From NCBI RefSeq assembly GCF_028368935.1, contig NZ_JAQNDK010000006.1, forward strand, positions 975,501-1,039,500: 64,000 nt of DNA, given 5' to 3'. The notes beneath the pieces were generated by a model, which was not told the DNA's origin, searched no databases, and saw only the letters and a program-made list of their open reading frames with translations. The translations under genes were made by a program, and so were the position numbers. Below, in pieces: positions 34,285 through 43,352 of the stretch. The stretch is from Sorangium aterium. GTDB lineage: Bacteria; Myxococcota_A; Polyangia; Polyangiales; Polyangiaceae. Within the stretch, counting starts at the first letter, position 1. Each line of letters opens with the position of its first letter.

Positions 34285-35652
34285 TCAAATCGGCTCCGAC
34301 GACCCTTCGACGCTTTCGCGCAACCCGAACCGCTGGATCAGCGTATAGGCGAACTTCCTCCCGATCCCCGCCAGCTCCGCGGCCTGCGACACGTTGCCCC
34401 CGGTCTGCTTGAGCGCGAGTTCCATATAGGCCTTCTCGTACTCCCTTGCGACGCGGCTCCGGCCGGCGAGCAGCGGCTCGTCGAGCCGCACGTCGAGCCC
34501 ACCAGAATCACCGGAACCCGAAGGCGGCTGCGCCTCCGAGCCGGCAGGTGCCGGCGCGCCAAGCGCCAGAGCACGCGCCACCGCATTGCGTAGCTCCCTT
34601 ACGTTGCCATGCCACGACTGCTCGCCGAACAGGCTGACGACGTGCTCAGAGAGCGGCGCAGCGCCGGGGATACGGCTGGCCAGTTGCTGCTCCAGGTGCC
34701 GCACCAGGAGCGGGATGTCTTCGAGCCGCTCGCGGAGTGGGGGGAGGCGGATCGGCACCACGGCGAGGCGGTAGTAGAGATCCTCCCGGAATGCACCCAG
34801 GTCGACCGCGCGGGCCAGCGAACGGTTTGTTGCGGCGATCACCCGCACGTCCACGCGGCGCGGCTTGTTCGAACCGACGCGCCGCACCTCACCGCTCTCC
34901 AGCACTCGAAGCAGCTTGGGCTGTAAATCTGGAGGGAGCTCCCCGAGCTCGTCCAGGAAGAGCGTGCCACCGTCGGCTTCCTCGAACATCCCCACGCGGT
35001 CGTCCAGGGCGCCGGTGAACGCGCCCTTCTTGTGCCCGAAGAGTTCGCTTTCGAGCAGCGTCGACGATGCCGTCGAGCAATCGAAGACGACGAACGGCCC
35101 GTCCGCCCGCGTGCTCGCCTCGTGGACTCCGCGCGCGGCGAGCTCTTTGCCGGTGCCGCTCTCCCCTTCGATGAGCAGCGTGGTGTCCGTGGGCGCCACG
35201 CGCTCCAGAACCGCGAAGAGCCGGCGCATGGCGACGCTCCTGCCGAGCAGGCCGCCGAATCGATCCCGCGTGGATATCGGCAGCTCCACGATCGTGCTCA
35301 GCATCCGGAGCCGTAGAGCCGAGCTCCCGATCGTGATCGACGAGTCGGGCCGCGCGTAGGCGTCGCGTACCTGGACGCCATCCACGGTCGTCCCGTTGCG
35401 GCTGCCGGGATCGATGACGCGGATCCGGTCCCGCTCGATGCGCAAAACAAGGTGCTGCCGGCTGACCTTCCGGTCCTTGAGCTGAAGATCGCAACCGGCA
35501 TCGCTTCCGACCCTCGCCTCGGGACCGGGGAGCTCGATGACAGACCCGGCGTCGGGCCCGTGGACGATCTCCACGCGGATCTTGTTGGAGCGCAGCATCA
35601 GCCGGTCTGCGGGTGGCTGAGCGGTGATGGTGCCGTCATCGGAGCGGGACAT
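34285..35652 (-). CDS. FHA domain sigma54-dependent transcription activator
   Basis: 455 residues from the ATG at 35652. An N-terminal FHA domain (about 20-115: ARVGSDAGCDLQLKDRKVSRQH, then DPGSRNGTTVDG) binds phosphothreonine. The AAA+ domain (about 135-375) has Walker A GESGTGKE, the sigma54-contact loop GAFTGA, Walker B GGTLFLDELGEL and the arginine-finger region YRLAVVPIRLPPLRERLEDI. A Fis-type helix-turn-helix closes the protein (GGNVSQAAELAGIGRKFAYTLI). FHA-sigma54 activators are common in myxobacteria and are usually coupled to Ser/Thr kinases. The gene lies downstream of pnkp on the same strand but 303 bp away, so it likely has its own promoter. Confidence 0.93.
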   Translation of the reverse strand: MSRSDDGTITAQPPADRLMLRSNKIRVEIVHGPDAGSVIELPGPEARVGSDAGCDLQLKDRKVSRQHLVLRIERDRIRVIDPGSRNGTTVDGVQVRDAYARPDSSITIGSSALRLRMLSTIVELPISTRDRFGGLLGRSVAMRRLFAVLERVAPTDTTLLIEGESGTGKELAARGVHEASTRADGPFVVFDCSTASSTLLESELFGHKKGAFTGALDDRVGMFEEADGGTLFLDELGELPPDLQPKLLRVLESGEVRRVGSNKPRRVDVRVIAATNRSLARAVDLGAFREDLYYRLAVVPIRLPPLRERLEDIPLLVRHLEQQLASRIPGAAPLSEHVVSLFGEQSWHGNVRELRNAVARALALGAPAPAGSEAQPPSGSGDSGGLDVRLDEPLLAGRSRVAREYEKAYMELALKQTGGNVSQAAELAGIGRKFAYTLIQRFGLRESVEGSSEPI

Positions 35653-35825
35653 GGAAGGAGCGAGCCGATCCGCCGGTTGTTCGCCGGCGGACCTGGACGG
35701 AGCGATGCCATGCTGGCCGGGGCGGGGGCGCAGGTACAAGCGTGCCAGCCAGCATGCCGAGGGGACAATATTTCGGGGGTAGGGCGGTCCAGAGGTGGTT
35801 CTTACCCTACACGTCAAGGAGGATT

Positions 35826-35863
35826 TCGCCTCCTCATCCAGGTAGTCCCGCCTGAGGAGGCGA
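35826..35863 (-). terminator. 11-bp stem hairpin downstream of Pnkp gene
   Basis: tcgcctcctca (35826-35836) pairs exactly with tgaggaggcga (35853-35863) across a 16-nt loop. On the minus strand it lies about 90 bp after the pnkp stop. Confidence 0.5.
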
Positions 35864-35887
35864 TATCTGTCCCGGCGTAAAGGGGAC

Positions 35888-35950
35888 GGCCGGGCGTCTG
35901 GCCATGGACAGCCAGACGTCTGGCGATGGATAGCCAGGCGTCTGGCCGAC
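35888..35950. repeat. Three tandem 22-bp repeats around CCAGACGTCTGG
   Basis: Units start at 35888, 35910 and 35932; the last is incomplete. The core of the middle unit, ccagacgtctgg, is a perfect 12-bp palindrome; the others differ from it at one or two positions. Even spacing of two helical turns suggests a regulator-binding array or an expanded repeat. Confidence 0.7.
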
Positions 35951-35955
35951 CCCCG

Positions 35956-38523
35956 TCACAGCCGCGGATCGATCGGCTCGCTCTCCAGCGCCAGCACCCC
36001 GAACACACACTCGTGCACGCGGTGGAGCGGCTCGCCCTCCACGAAGCGGTGGAGCGCCTCCAGGCCGAGCGCGTACTCCCGCAGCGCGAGCGCGCGCTTC
36101 CCTGACACGCTGCGGCTCCGCAGCCGCGCGAGGTGCTGCGGCATCAGGTACTCCGGCCCGTAGATGATGCGCAGGTACTCCGGCCCGCGGCACTTGATCG
36201 CCGGCTGGACGAGCCCGCGCGGGCCGCGGACCACCCACTCCCACGACTTCACCACCATGCCCTCGCCGCCGCGCTCGACCATCTCCGTCCAGAAGGCCAC
36301 CGCCTGCGCCTCGCTCTGCGGGTCCGAGAGGTCGACCACGCGGTGCGGGGTCTCCACGAAGAACGCCGGATCGACCTCGGCGAGCCGCGCGAGCTGCCGC
36401 AGGTGGAAGCCGTGGTCCCGCGCCGCGTGCACCGCGCCCTCGCTCGCGAGCAGGTGGAACGGCGCCAGGCGGAGGTCCGCCAGCGACCGCACCGGCCAGC
36501 AGTAGCGCCGGTAGGCCGCCACGTACCCGTCCATCGCCGCCTTCCGGGCCGCGTGGCGCTCGAGCAGCACCCGCGCGCTCTCGTCGCGCGCGGCGGCCTT
36601 CTCCAGCGCGCGCACCGTCGCGTCGAGCGACGCGCGGCCCGACGAGCCGACGGCGGCGTACTGGCCGCGCAGGAGATCCTGGGCCTTCGCCGACCAGGGC
36701 AGGAGCTCCGCGTCGAGGCAGACCCAGTCCGTGCGCAGCTCGGCCCACAGATCCGCCCGATCCATCGCCGCCCGCACCCGGTCGATGAGCTCCCGGCTCC
36801 GCGCCTCGTCCGAGAAGAACGGCCTGCCCGTGCGCGTCGTGCACACGCCGAGCGGCCCCTCGTCGAGGCGGAACCGCCGCCGCCGCGCGGTCTCGTCGCG
36901 GCACACGACGAGCACCGCGCGCGACCCCATGTGCTTCTCCTCGCAGACCACGCGGCCCACGCCGTTCTGCCGGAAGTACGCGAACGCCTCGCGCGGGTGC
37001 TCGAGCAGGCCCCCGTCCTTCGACGTCTCGCTCGGCGACATCGTCGGCGGCAGGTAGATGAGCCACCGAGGATCCACGGCGAAGCGGCTCATCGCCTCGA
37101 GCGCCGCCGCCGCGTTCTCCTCGCGGATCGTCACCATGCCGTGCACCCGCGTCCGGATCGCGCGCCGGCCGCGCACGTCGTCGATGTCGAGCACGTCGTA
37201 GGCCTGCCCGCGCGATCCGGCCTTCGGCTCGCCCGCGAGCGGCGCGAGCGGCTTCGCGGGCTCGTAGTACACGCGGCGCGCCTTGACCTCGACGAGCTCG
37301 CGCTCCGGGTAGCGGAGCGCCGTGAGCGCGCCGCCGAACACGCACCCCGTGTCGATGCAGATCGTGCGGTTCTCCCACTCGGCCACCGTCGTCGGCGTGT
37401 GGCCGTAGACCACCATCGCCTTGCCGCGGTACTCCGAGGCCCAGTTGTACCGCACGGGCAGGCCGTACTCGTCGGTCTCGCCCGTGGTCTCGCCGTACAG
37501 GCAGAACTCGCGCACCGCGCCCGAGCCACGGCCCTGGAACGCCTCCTTCACCCCCGCGTGCGCGACCGCGAGGTTGCCGTCGTCGAGCACGTAGTGGCTG
37601 ACGAGCCCGTCGATGAAGTCCGCCGCCTTCGCCTTGAACGCGTCCGTCTCCGCCTCGAGCTGCTCGAGCGTCCGCTCGAGCCCGTGCGTCGGCTTCACGT
37701 CGCGCCCGCGCAGCTTCTTCAGCAGCTTCACGTCGTGGTTGCCGGGCACGCAGAGCGCGGCGCCCGACTCGACCATCGCCATCGCGAGGCGCAGCACGTC
37801 GGGCGAGCGCGGCCCGCGGTCCACGAGGTCGCCGAGGAAGATCGCGCGCCGGCCCTCGGGGTGCGACGCGCGCGGCGCGTCCGGCAGCCCCTCCAGCTTG
37901 TAGCCGAGCGCCTCGAGCAGCTCGACCAGCTCGTCGAAGCAGCCGTGGACGTCGCCGATGATGTCGAACGGCCCGCGCTCGTCGCGGCGGTCGGTCCACA
38001 GGCGCTGCCGCTCGATCGTGGCCGCCGCCACCTCCTCGGGCGAGGAGAGCACGTGCACGTAGCGGAAGCCCTCGCGCCGGAGCTCCTTGAGCGAGCGGCG
38101 CAGCTCGCGGCTCTGGCCCCGCACGACGTGGGGGCCGAACTGCCGGTCCGGCCGGCCGGCGTTGCGCGCGTGGCAGAGCTTCTCCGGCATGTCGAGCACG
38201 ATGGCCACCGGCAGCACGTGGTGCTCGCGCGCGAGCGCGACGAGCGGCCTGCGCGCGTCCGCCTGCACGTTGGTCGCGTCGACAACGGCGAGCCGCCCCG
38301 ACGCGAGCCGCTTGCCCGCGATGAAGTGCAGCACCTCGAAGGCGGCCGCGCTGGCGGCCTGGTCGTTCTCGTCGTCGGACACGACGCCGCGGTAGTGGTC
38401 CGACGAGAGGATCTCGGTCGGCTTGAAGTGCGCCCTCGCGAACGTGCTCTTGCCGGAGCCGGACGCGCCGACGAGCACGACCAGCGAGAGGGAAGGGACG
38501 ATGAGGGGGGCCTGCTCGCTCAC
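35956..38523 (-). CDS. pnkp: Bacterial polynucleotide kinase-phosphatase-ligase (Pnkp)
   Basis: 855 residues from the GTG at 38523, which overlaps the hen1 stop by 3 bases (gtga), implying coupled translation. Three catalytic modules are visible in order. The 5' kinase has P-loop GASGSGKST (19-27). The metallophosphatase has GDVHGCFDELV, FLGDLVDRGPRSPD and CVPGNHD. The C-terminal nucleotidyltransferase has motif I EKHMGSR with the Lys that is adenylylated. Pnkp heals and, together with Hen1, seals cleaved RNA such as ribotoxin-cut tRNA. Some similar enzymes need Hen1 for full ligase activity. The start is GTG, not a long upstream extension of the same frame through hen1. Confidence 0.93.
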   Translation of the reverse strand: MSEQAPLIVPSLSLVVLVGASGSGKSTFARAHFKPTEILSSDHYRGVVSDDENDQAASAAAFEVLHFIAGKRLASGRLAVVDATNVQADARRPLVALAREHHVLPVAIVLDMPEKLCHARNAGRPDRQFGPHVVRGQSRELRRSLKELRREGFRYVHVLSSPEEVAAATIERQRLWTDRRDERGPFDIIGDVHGCFDELVELLEALGYKLEGLPDAPRASHPEGRRAIFLGDLVDRGPRSPDVLRLAMAMVESGAALCVPGNHDVKLLKKLRGRDVKPTHGLERTLEQLEAETDAFKAKAADFIDGLVSHYVLDDGNLAVAHAGVKEAFQGRGSGAVREFCLYGETTGETDEYGLPVRYNWASEYRGKAMVVYGHTPTTVAEWENRTICIDTGCVFGGALTALRYPERELVEVKARRVYYEPAKPLAPLAGEPKAGSRGQAYDVLDIDDVRGRRAIRTRVHGMVTIREENAAAALEAMSRFAVDPRWLIYLPPTMSPSETSKDGGLLEHPREAFAYFRQNGVGRVVCEEKHMGSRAVLVVCRDETARRRRFRLDEGPLGVCTTRTGRPFFSDEARSRELIDRVRAAMDRADLWAELRTDWVCLDAELLPWSAKAQDLLRGQYAAVGSSGRASLDATVRALEKAAARDESARVLLERHAARKAAMDGYVAAYRRYCWPVRSLADLRLAPFHLLASEGAVHAARDHGFHLRQLARLAEVDPAFFVETPHRVVDLSDPQSEAQAVAFWTEMVERGGEGMVVKSWEWVVRGPRGLVQPAIKCRGPEYLRIIYGPEYLMPQHLARLRSRSVSGKRALALREYALGLEALHRFVEGEPLHRVHECVFGVLALESEPIDPRL

Positions 38524-40037
38524 GACGCCACCTCCGTCGCCTGCGCGAGGGCGCCGCCCGCGCCGCCCGCGCCGCCGCCCTGGGCCTCTCCGCCGCCCGC
38601 GCCGTTGGTGCTGCCGGCGCCGCCCGCGCTGCCCCCGCCGCCCTCGCGCGTGAAGATCGCCATCTGCGTCGGCGCGCCGAGCGAGGGATCCATCGGGCCG
38701 ATGGGCAGGTGCTCGACGGCGTAGCCGTGCGCGGCCGCGACCCCCTCGCAGAAGGCGTGGAACTCGGCGCGCGTCCACTCGAAGCGGTGGTCGCCGTGGC
38801 GGAGCGCGCCGCGCGGGAGCCCCTCGAACAGCGCGTTGTACTCGGCGTTCGGGGTGGTCACGAGGACGACGCGCGGCCGCGCGTGCTCGAAGACGCTGCG
38901 CGTGAGCGCGCCGAGCCGCGAGAGGTCCACGTGCTCGATGACCTCGACGAGGGTCGCGGCGTCGTAGCCCGAGAAGCGCGCGTCGCGGTAGGTGACCGAC
39001 GCCTGGAAGAGCTGGATGCGCCGCCGCTGCTTGTCGGGCAGGTCGTCGAGGCGCAGCCGGTTCCTGGCGATCTCGAGGCTGCGCATCGAGACGTCGGCGC
39101 CCGCCACGCGCTCGAAGACGCGCTCGTCGACGAGGCGCTTCAGCAGCTTGCCCTCGCCGCAGCCGAGGTCGAGCACGCTCCTCGCCTCGGCCCGGCGGAG
39201 CGCCGCGACCACGGCCTCGCGCCGCGCCTCGTCGAGGCTCATCCGCGCCTCGCCGCGGTCCTCGGGCGCGGCCTTCTCGTCCTCGGCCTCCTCGGGGCTC
39301 GCCTCGTCGTCGGCCACGAGCCGCGCGAGCGCGGCCCGGAAGAGCGGCCGGCTGTGCTTGAGGTAGCGGAGCGCGATCGCCTCGCGCTCCGGGTGCTCGG
39401 CGAGCCACCCCTTGCCCTTGGCGAGGAGGTTGTCGACCTCGGCGTCGCCCACGTAGTAGTGCTTCTTGTCGTCGAGCACGGGCACGAGCACGTAGAGGTG
39501 CGCGAGCAGCTCCCTGAGCCGGCACGTCCTCGCGAGCGAGACGCGCAGGTACGCGCTCTGGCCCCACTCCGGGAACGTCTCGTCGAGCGGGAGGCGCTCG
39601 GCCGCGATCTCGTAGCCCAGCGGCTCGAAGAGCCGCCGGAGCAGCGCCTCTCCGCCGCGGCACGGCAGCGCCTCGATCGTGGCGGAGAGCGGGATCGGCG
39701 CGTCGGCGAGCTCCGGGCGGTCGCGGCACTTGCCGCCGAGCGCCGAGCCGAAGACCTGCGCGATCGCCACCGAGAGGAACGACGAGGCGACGTAGGGCCG
39801 GTCGTTCACGTACTGCGCGAGCGTCCCGGGCTCGCCCGCGCCGCGCCCGCGCACGAGGTCCACGGGGTCGACGTCGAGCAGCAGCGCCGCGGTGCACCGC
39901 TCCTCGGTCGCCTCGGGATAGAACACGTGCGCCTTGCCGAACGACAGCGGGAACGACTGCGTGTACGCAGGGTTCTTGACGAGCAGGTAGCCAAGATCGG
40001 TCGCCGGCCTGTGCGTGGTGGTGAGCGTGAGGAGCAT
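38520..40037 (-). CDS. hen1: 3' terminal RNA ribose 2'-O-methyltransferase Hen1
   Basis: 505 residues from the ATG at 40037. The N-terminal half (about 1-245) is the bacterial Hen1 N-terminal domain that partners Pnkp (LTLTTTHRPATDLGYLLVKNP, then GKAHVFYPEA). The methyltransferase domain has SAM motif VLDLGCGEGKLLK and the metal and catalytic signature EVIEHVDLSRLGAL, VLVTTPNAEYN and HRFEWTRAEF. It marks the 3' end of a cut RNA before ligation so that the repaired RNA resists a second cut. The tail is Gly/Ala-rich low complexity, unusual for the family. The gene is divergent from the sensor kinase gene. Confidence 0.94.
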   Translation of the reverse strand: MLLTLTTTHRPATDLGYLLVKNPAYTQSFPLSFGKAHVFYPEATEERCTAALLLDVDPVDLVRGRGAGEPGTLAQYVNDRPYVASSFLSVAIAQVFGSALGGKCRDRPELADAPIPLSATIEALPCRGGEALLRRLFEPLGYEIAAERLPLDETFPEWGQSAYLRVSLARTCRLRELLAHLYVLVPVLDDKKHYYVGDAEVDNLLAKGKGWLAEHPEREAIALRYLKHSRPLFRAALARLVADDEASPEEAEDEKAAPEDRGEARMSLDEARREAVVAALRRAEARSVLDLGCGEGKLLKRLVDERVFERVAGADVSMRSLEIARNRLRLDDLPDKQRRRIQLFQASVTYRDARFSGYDAATLVEVIEHVDLSRLGALTRSVFEHARPRVVLVTTPNAEYNALFEGLPRGALRHGDHRFEWTRAEFHAFCEGVAAAHGYAVEHLPIGPMDPSLGAPTQMAIFTREGGGGSAGGAGSTNGAGGGEAQGGGAGGAGGALAQATEVAS

Positions 40038-40242
40038 CGGGGGCCGCAGTCTACGTGAGCGGAGCGACTCGCCACAATCGCGGCCGCTGTGCGCCCGCCG
40101 CGCGGCGAGCGCCGCTCCCGAGCGCGGCAGACAGGGAATCTGTCGCCGCCCGGGGACCGGTGATGGAGCGAGATCGCGGCGAGCGGCGCGCGACCGCTCG
40201 GTCCGCGACACGGGGGGGCCCGGCGCTGCTAGTGTCGAACGG

Positions 40243-41277
40243 GTGGCGCAGGAGCCCGCAAGCGAGGGAAAGGCCCACGTCGGCAAGGCCGTGGTGATCA
40301 CCACGGCCGTGCTCTGGCTCCTCGGCTGGATCGACCAGGGAAGCTTCGAACCCTGGCACGGGCTGGGCATCGCGGTGTGGGTGGCGGCGGTCCTCGGCGC
40401 GCTCACGCTGGTGGCGCGCCGCATCGGACCGCAGCGCGCGCCGATCTGGCGTCAGCTCGTCGTGCTCGCGTTCACCGCCGGGATCGCCAGCTCCATCGCC
40501 AACACCTTCTTCTTCCTCGTCGCCACGGCGCTTCCCGAGGTGTTTCCAGAGGGACCGCGACGGCCGCTCGTGGCCACCGCCGTCGTGGGCTTCTTCGACG
40601 GCGACGCCTTGTTCGGCTTCTGGGCCCTCCTGATCGAGCTGCCTCGACAGATCGGCGCCGAGCGGCGGCTCGAGCACGAGCGGCGCGCGCTGCGCCAGGA
40701 GGTCGAGCTCGCGCACATCCGCGCCGCGCTCGAGCCTCACTTCGTGTTGAACACGCTCAACACGATCGCCGGCCTGGTGACCGAAGAGCCGGCCGAGGCG
40801 CGCACCCTGATCGCGACGCTCGGGGACCTGCTGCGGGACATCATGCAGGGATCGCGGCGATCCCATCACACGGTCCGCGAGGAAGTGAGCTGGCTGCGGG
40901 GCTTCGCGCGCATCCTGGAGTCTCGGCACTTCGGGCGGCTCGCGTTCGAATGGGACGTGGACGCTTCGGTGGAGGACTGCGTGCTCCCGGTGATGCTTCT
41001 TCAGCCCCTGCTGGAGAACGCGGTGCACCACGGCGCGCTGCGCCGACGGGAGCGCGGCCGTGTCGTCCTGCAGATCACCGGGGAGGCAGGACACCTGCGC
41101 TGCGCCGTCGAGGACGAGGGTCCCGGCTTCGACCTGGCCGCTGTCCCGCCGGAGGGGCGAGGGCTCGCGCTGGTGCGGCGCCGCGTCGCCCTGGAATCGG
41201 CCGACGCGTCGCTGCGCATCGACTCGAAGCCCGGCCGGACGCGCCTGGAGGTCACGCTGCCCAGGAGGACCGCATGA
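40243..41277 (+). CDS. LytS/YehU-family sensor histidine kinase
   Basis: 344 residues. No ATG precedes the first membrane segment; the GTG at 40243 is the best start. Three or so transmembrane helices (VVITTAVLWLLGW, GIAVWVAAVLGALTLV, QLVVLAFTAGIASSIANTFFFL) are followed by a His_kinase domain with the phospho-acceptor motif LEPHFVLNTLNTIAGL and an ATPase domain (QPLLENAVHHGAL, EDEGPGFDL). The stop overlaps the start of the next gene (ATGA), so kinase and regulator form a coupled two-component operon. Confidence 0.88.
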   Translation: MAQEPASEGKAHVGKAVVITTAVLWLLGWIDQGSFEPWHGLGIAVWVAAVLGALTLVARRIGPQRAPIWRQLVVLAFTAGIASSIANTFFFLVATALPEVFPEGPRRPLVATAVVGFFDGDALFGFWALLIELPRQIGAERRLEHERRALRQEVELAHIRAALEPHFVLNTLNTIAGLVTEEPAEARTLIATLGDLLRDIMQGSRRSHHTVREEVSWLRGFARILESRHFGRLAFEWDVDASVEDCVLPVMLLQPLLENAVHHGALRRRERGRVVLQITGEAGHLRCAVEDEGPGFDLAAVPPEGRGLALVRRRVALESADASLRIDSKPGRTRLEVTLPRRTA

Positions 41278-42029
41278 AACCGCTCTCTGCTCTCGTCGTC
41301 GAGGACGAGTGGCCGGCGCGCAACTTCCTCGTGGAGCTGCTGCGCGATACCGGGAGATTCGGAACGATCGCCGCGGTGACGAACGTCGAGGCTGCTCGAG
41401 AGGCGCTCGATCGCGTCGAGCTCGGCATCGACGCCGTCTTCGTCGATGTCCGGCTCGTCGATCGCCCTGGAGACACGTCGGGCCTCGACTTCGCCCGCTC
41501 CCTCTCGGATCTCGCGAGCCCGCCGGCGGTGGTGCTCGCCACCGCGCTGGCGCATCACGCGCTCGATGGGTTCGAGATGGGCGCTGTCGACTATCTGCTC
41601 AAGCCGTTCACGCTCGACCGCGTCACCACGTGTGTGGCGCGGCTCCTCGAGCGACGCCGGGCGCCGTCCCCGAGCGCGGGAGAGCCGCGCCTGGTCGCGC
41701 GACACGACAACCGCCTGGTCTTCCTGGACCTCGACGGCATGCTGGCGTTTCAGGCGGCGGAGCGGCTCACCTCTCTCCACCACGTCGATGGCGTGTTCTC
41801 GGTGGACCTCTCGCTCAACGCGCTCGGGGCCACGCTGGGCGATCGTGTGCTTCGCGTGCACCGCAACTGGCTCGTCGCCCCGGCGCACGTGCACGGGCTC
41901 GGCCGGCTCGACGGGGAGCTGGTCCTCGAGGTCGGTCCACGGCTCCGCGTGCCCGTCTCGCGCGATCGCGCGCGAGAGGTCCGGCAGCGGCTCCTGGAGA
42001 ACACCGTCGGCATCACTCTGCCCGACTGA
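41274..42029 (+). CDS. LytTR-type response regulator
   Basis: 251 residues from the ATG at 41274, with AGGAGG at 41263-41268. The receiver domain has VVEDEWPARNFL (acidic pocket), FVDVRL (phosphorylated Asp) and DYLLKPF (conserved Lys). The C-terminal LytTR DNA-binding domain includes the typical HVDGVFSVDLSLNALGATLG and LRVHRNWLV. It acts with the overlapping kinase. Its 3' end overlaps the convergent hydrolase gene by 17 bp. Confidence 0.9.
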   Translation: MKPLSALVVEDEWPARNFLVELLRDTGRFGTIAAVTNVEAAREALDRVELGIDAVFVDVRLVDRPGDTSGLDFARSLSDLASPPAVVLATALAHHALDGFEMGAVDYLLKPFTLDRVTTCVARLLERRRAPSPSAGEPRLVARHDNRLVFLDLDGMLAFQAAERLTSLHHVDGVFSVDLSLNALGATLGDRVLRVHRNWLVAPAHVHGLGRLDGELVLEVGPRLRVPVSRDRAREVRQRLLENTVGITLPD

Positions 42030-43104
42030 GCTCGCCTCTCTCGGCCGAGAGGACCAGCTTCCCCAGCTCGAGCCCGAAGCCCTCGATGTCGAACACGTCG
42101 TACGTGTTCGTCCCGAGGATCACGCGCGTGTTCGCCGCCGGGCAGTCGATCGCGACCCCTCCAAGGCCATAGTCGCCGGCTCCGGCCGCGGCGTAGACCG
42201 TCTTGCCCTCGAGGTCGTGGGCGCCGCCCGAGAGGTAATGCGCCTCGTACGACTCGAACGCGGCCGGACCGAGCACCTCCCCCTTCCAGACGGCGACCAG
42301 CCAGCGCTCGAGGTCGGAGACGGTCGTCACCAGCCCGCCATTGCCGACGAGCGACCAGGTGTACGGCCATCCGGCGGGGTCGTTCTCCCCGAAGGTCGAG
42401 GCGTCGTATCCGATCGCGGTGTCGACCCGCTCCCAGAGCGGGTCACCGAAGAACCCGCTCTGTTGCATGTGGGCGGGAGCGAAGAGCTCGTCGCGCACGT
42501 AGTCCGTGAACGCTCGCCCCGAGACGGTCTCCACGACGTCGGCGAGCAGCGTGTAGCCGGAGTTGGAGTATTCCTCGTCGCTCCCCGGCTCGAACAGCAG
42601 CTCCTGCGCGAAGATCCGCTGGCGCGCTTCGAGCCGCGTCATCGGCTCGAAGTCACCCTCCGTGTCGTGGTACTCGTCGAACCCGGCGCGGTGCTGGAGG
42701 ATCTGAACGAGCGTGATCTCGGCCTTGTCGGCCGGCACGTCATCGAAGAGGGTCGCGAGCGAGTCGGTGACGGCGAGCTTGTGGTCGCCTTCGAGCTTGA
42801 AGATGGCCGTTGCGGTCAGGTCCTTCATCACGGAGCCGAAGTCGTACGCCGTGCCGGCGACATTGGGGATGTCGTGGTCTCGATCCGCCAAGCCGTAGCC
42901 GCGCGCGAGCACCTCGGCCCCGTCGACCGTGACCAGCACCGACCCGGAGAACCCGGCCGCGGCCGCGTCCGAGAGGCGACGCTCGAGCTCCTCGCGGAGC
43001 TCGTCCCGCTCGGGAAGTGCGGGCGACTCCCCGCTGCACCCAGTTTGTGGGACAGCCAGCGTGACCAGGCCGGCTGCCGTCAGCCACTGCGAGATTGGTT
43101 TCAT
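42013..43104 (-). CDS. Class C beta-lactamase-family serine hydrolase lipoprotein
   Basis: 363 residues with a signal peptide ending in the lipobox-like QTGC (Cys23). The Ser nucleophile motif is SVMK within DFGSVMKDL, and the Tyr motif is YSN within EEYSNSGYTLL. The third box (usually HTG/KTG) is not obvious. This family includes D-aminopeptidases, esterases and beta-lactamases, so substrate is open. It is extracytoplasmic. It is divergent from the V4R-STAS gene across 248 bp. Confidence 0.87.
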   Translation of the reverse strand: MKPISQWLTAAGLVTLAVPQTGCSGESPALPERDELREELERRLSDAAAAGFSGSVLVTVDGAEVLARGYGLADRDHDIPNVAGTAYDFGSVMKDLTATAIFKLEGDHKLAVTDSLATLFDDVPADKAEITLVQILQHRAGFDEYHDTEGDFEPMTRLEARQRIFAQELLFEPGSDEEYSNSGYTLLADVVETVSGRAFTDYVRDELFAPAHMQQSGFFGDPLWERVDTAIGYDASTFGENDPAGWPYTWSLVGNGGLVTTVSDLERWLVAVWKGEVLGPAAFESYEAHYLSGGAHDLEGKTVYAAAGAGDYGLGGVAIDCPAANTRVILGTNTYDVFDIEGFGLELGKLVLSAERGELSRAE

Positions 43105-43352
43105 GCCGCGCCAGACTGCCAGCCGAGCTCGCGACGATCAGGGGCGAATCGACGAGCGCCAGGTTCTCGGCCACGAGCGGCGGGTTCTGCGGGACGAGCA
43201 CGTGGGGGCGGCGGCAGCGCGTCCCGGGCCCCAGAGCGCCGTCTTGGCCGGATCGAGGCCAGCCGTGGCTCGCCCGTCGAGGGCGACGCGCGCCGGGTCG
43301 AGCCGGTACACTGCGGCGGGCGCGCGGGCGCGCTCGTGGACTCGGAGAATTT

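Larger units (their letters stand above)
35653..35955 (-). other. Spacer between Pnkp gene and FHA-sigma54 gene
   Basis: 303 bp holding a terminator-like hairpin (35826-35863) and three 22-bp direct repeats (35888-35950). The remaining part upstream of 35652 must contain the activator's promoter. Confidence 0.6.

Noticed and set aside
36133-38724. Plus-strand frame of 863 codons opposite the Pnkp gene
   Set aside because: Shadow of a high-GC gene; Pnkp motifs on the minus strand are decisive.
38524-39897. Extension of the Pnkp frame through hen1 to give 1313 residues
   Set aside because: The extra residues are Arg/Ala-rich shadow of Hen1; the gtga overlap and the P-loop near the GTG at 38523 mark the real start.
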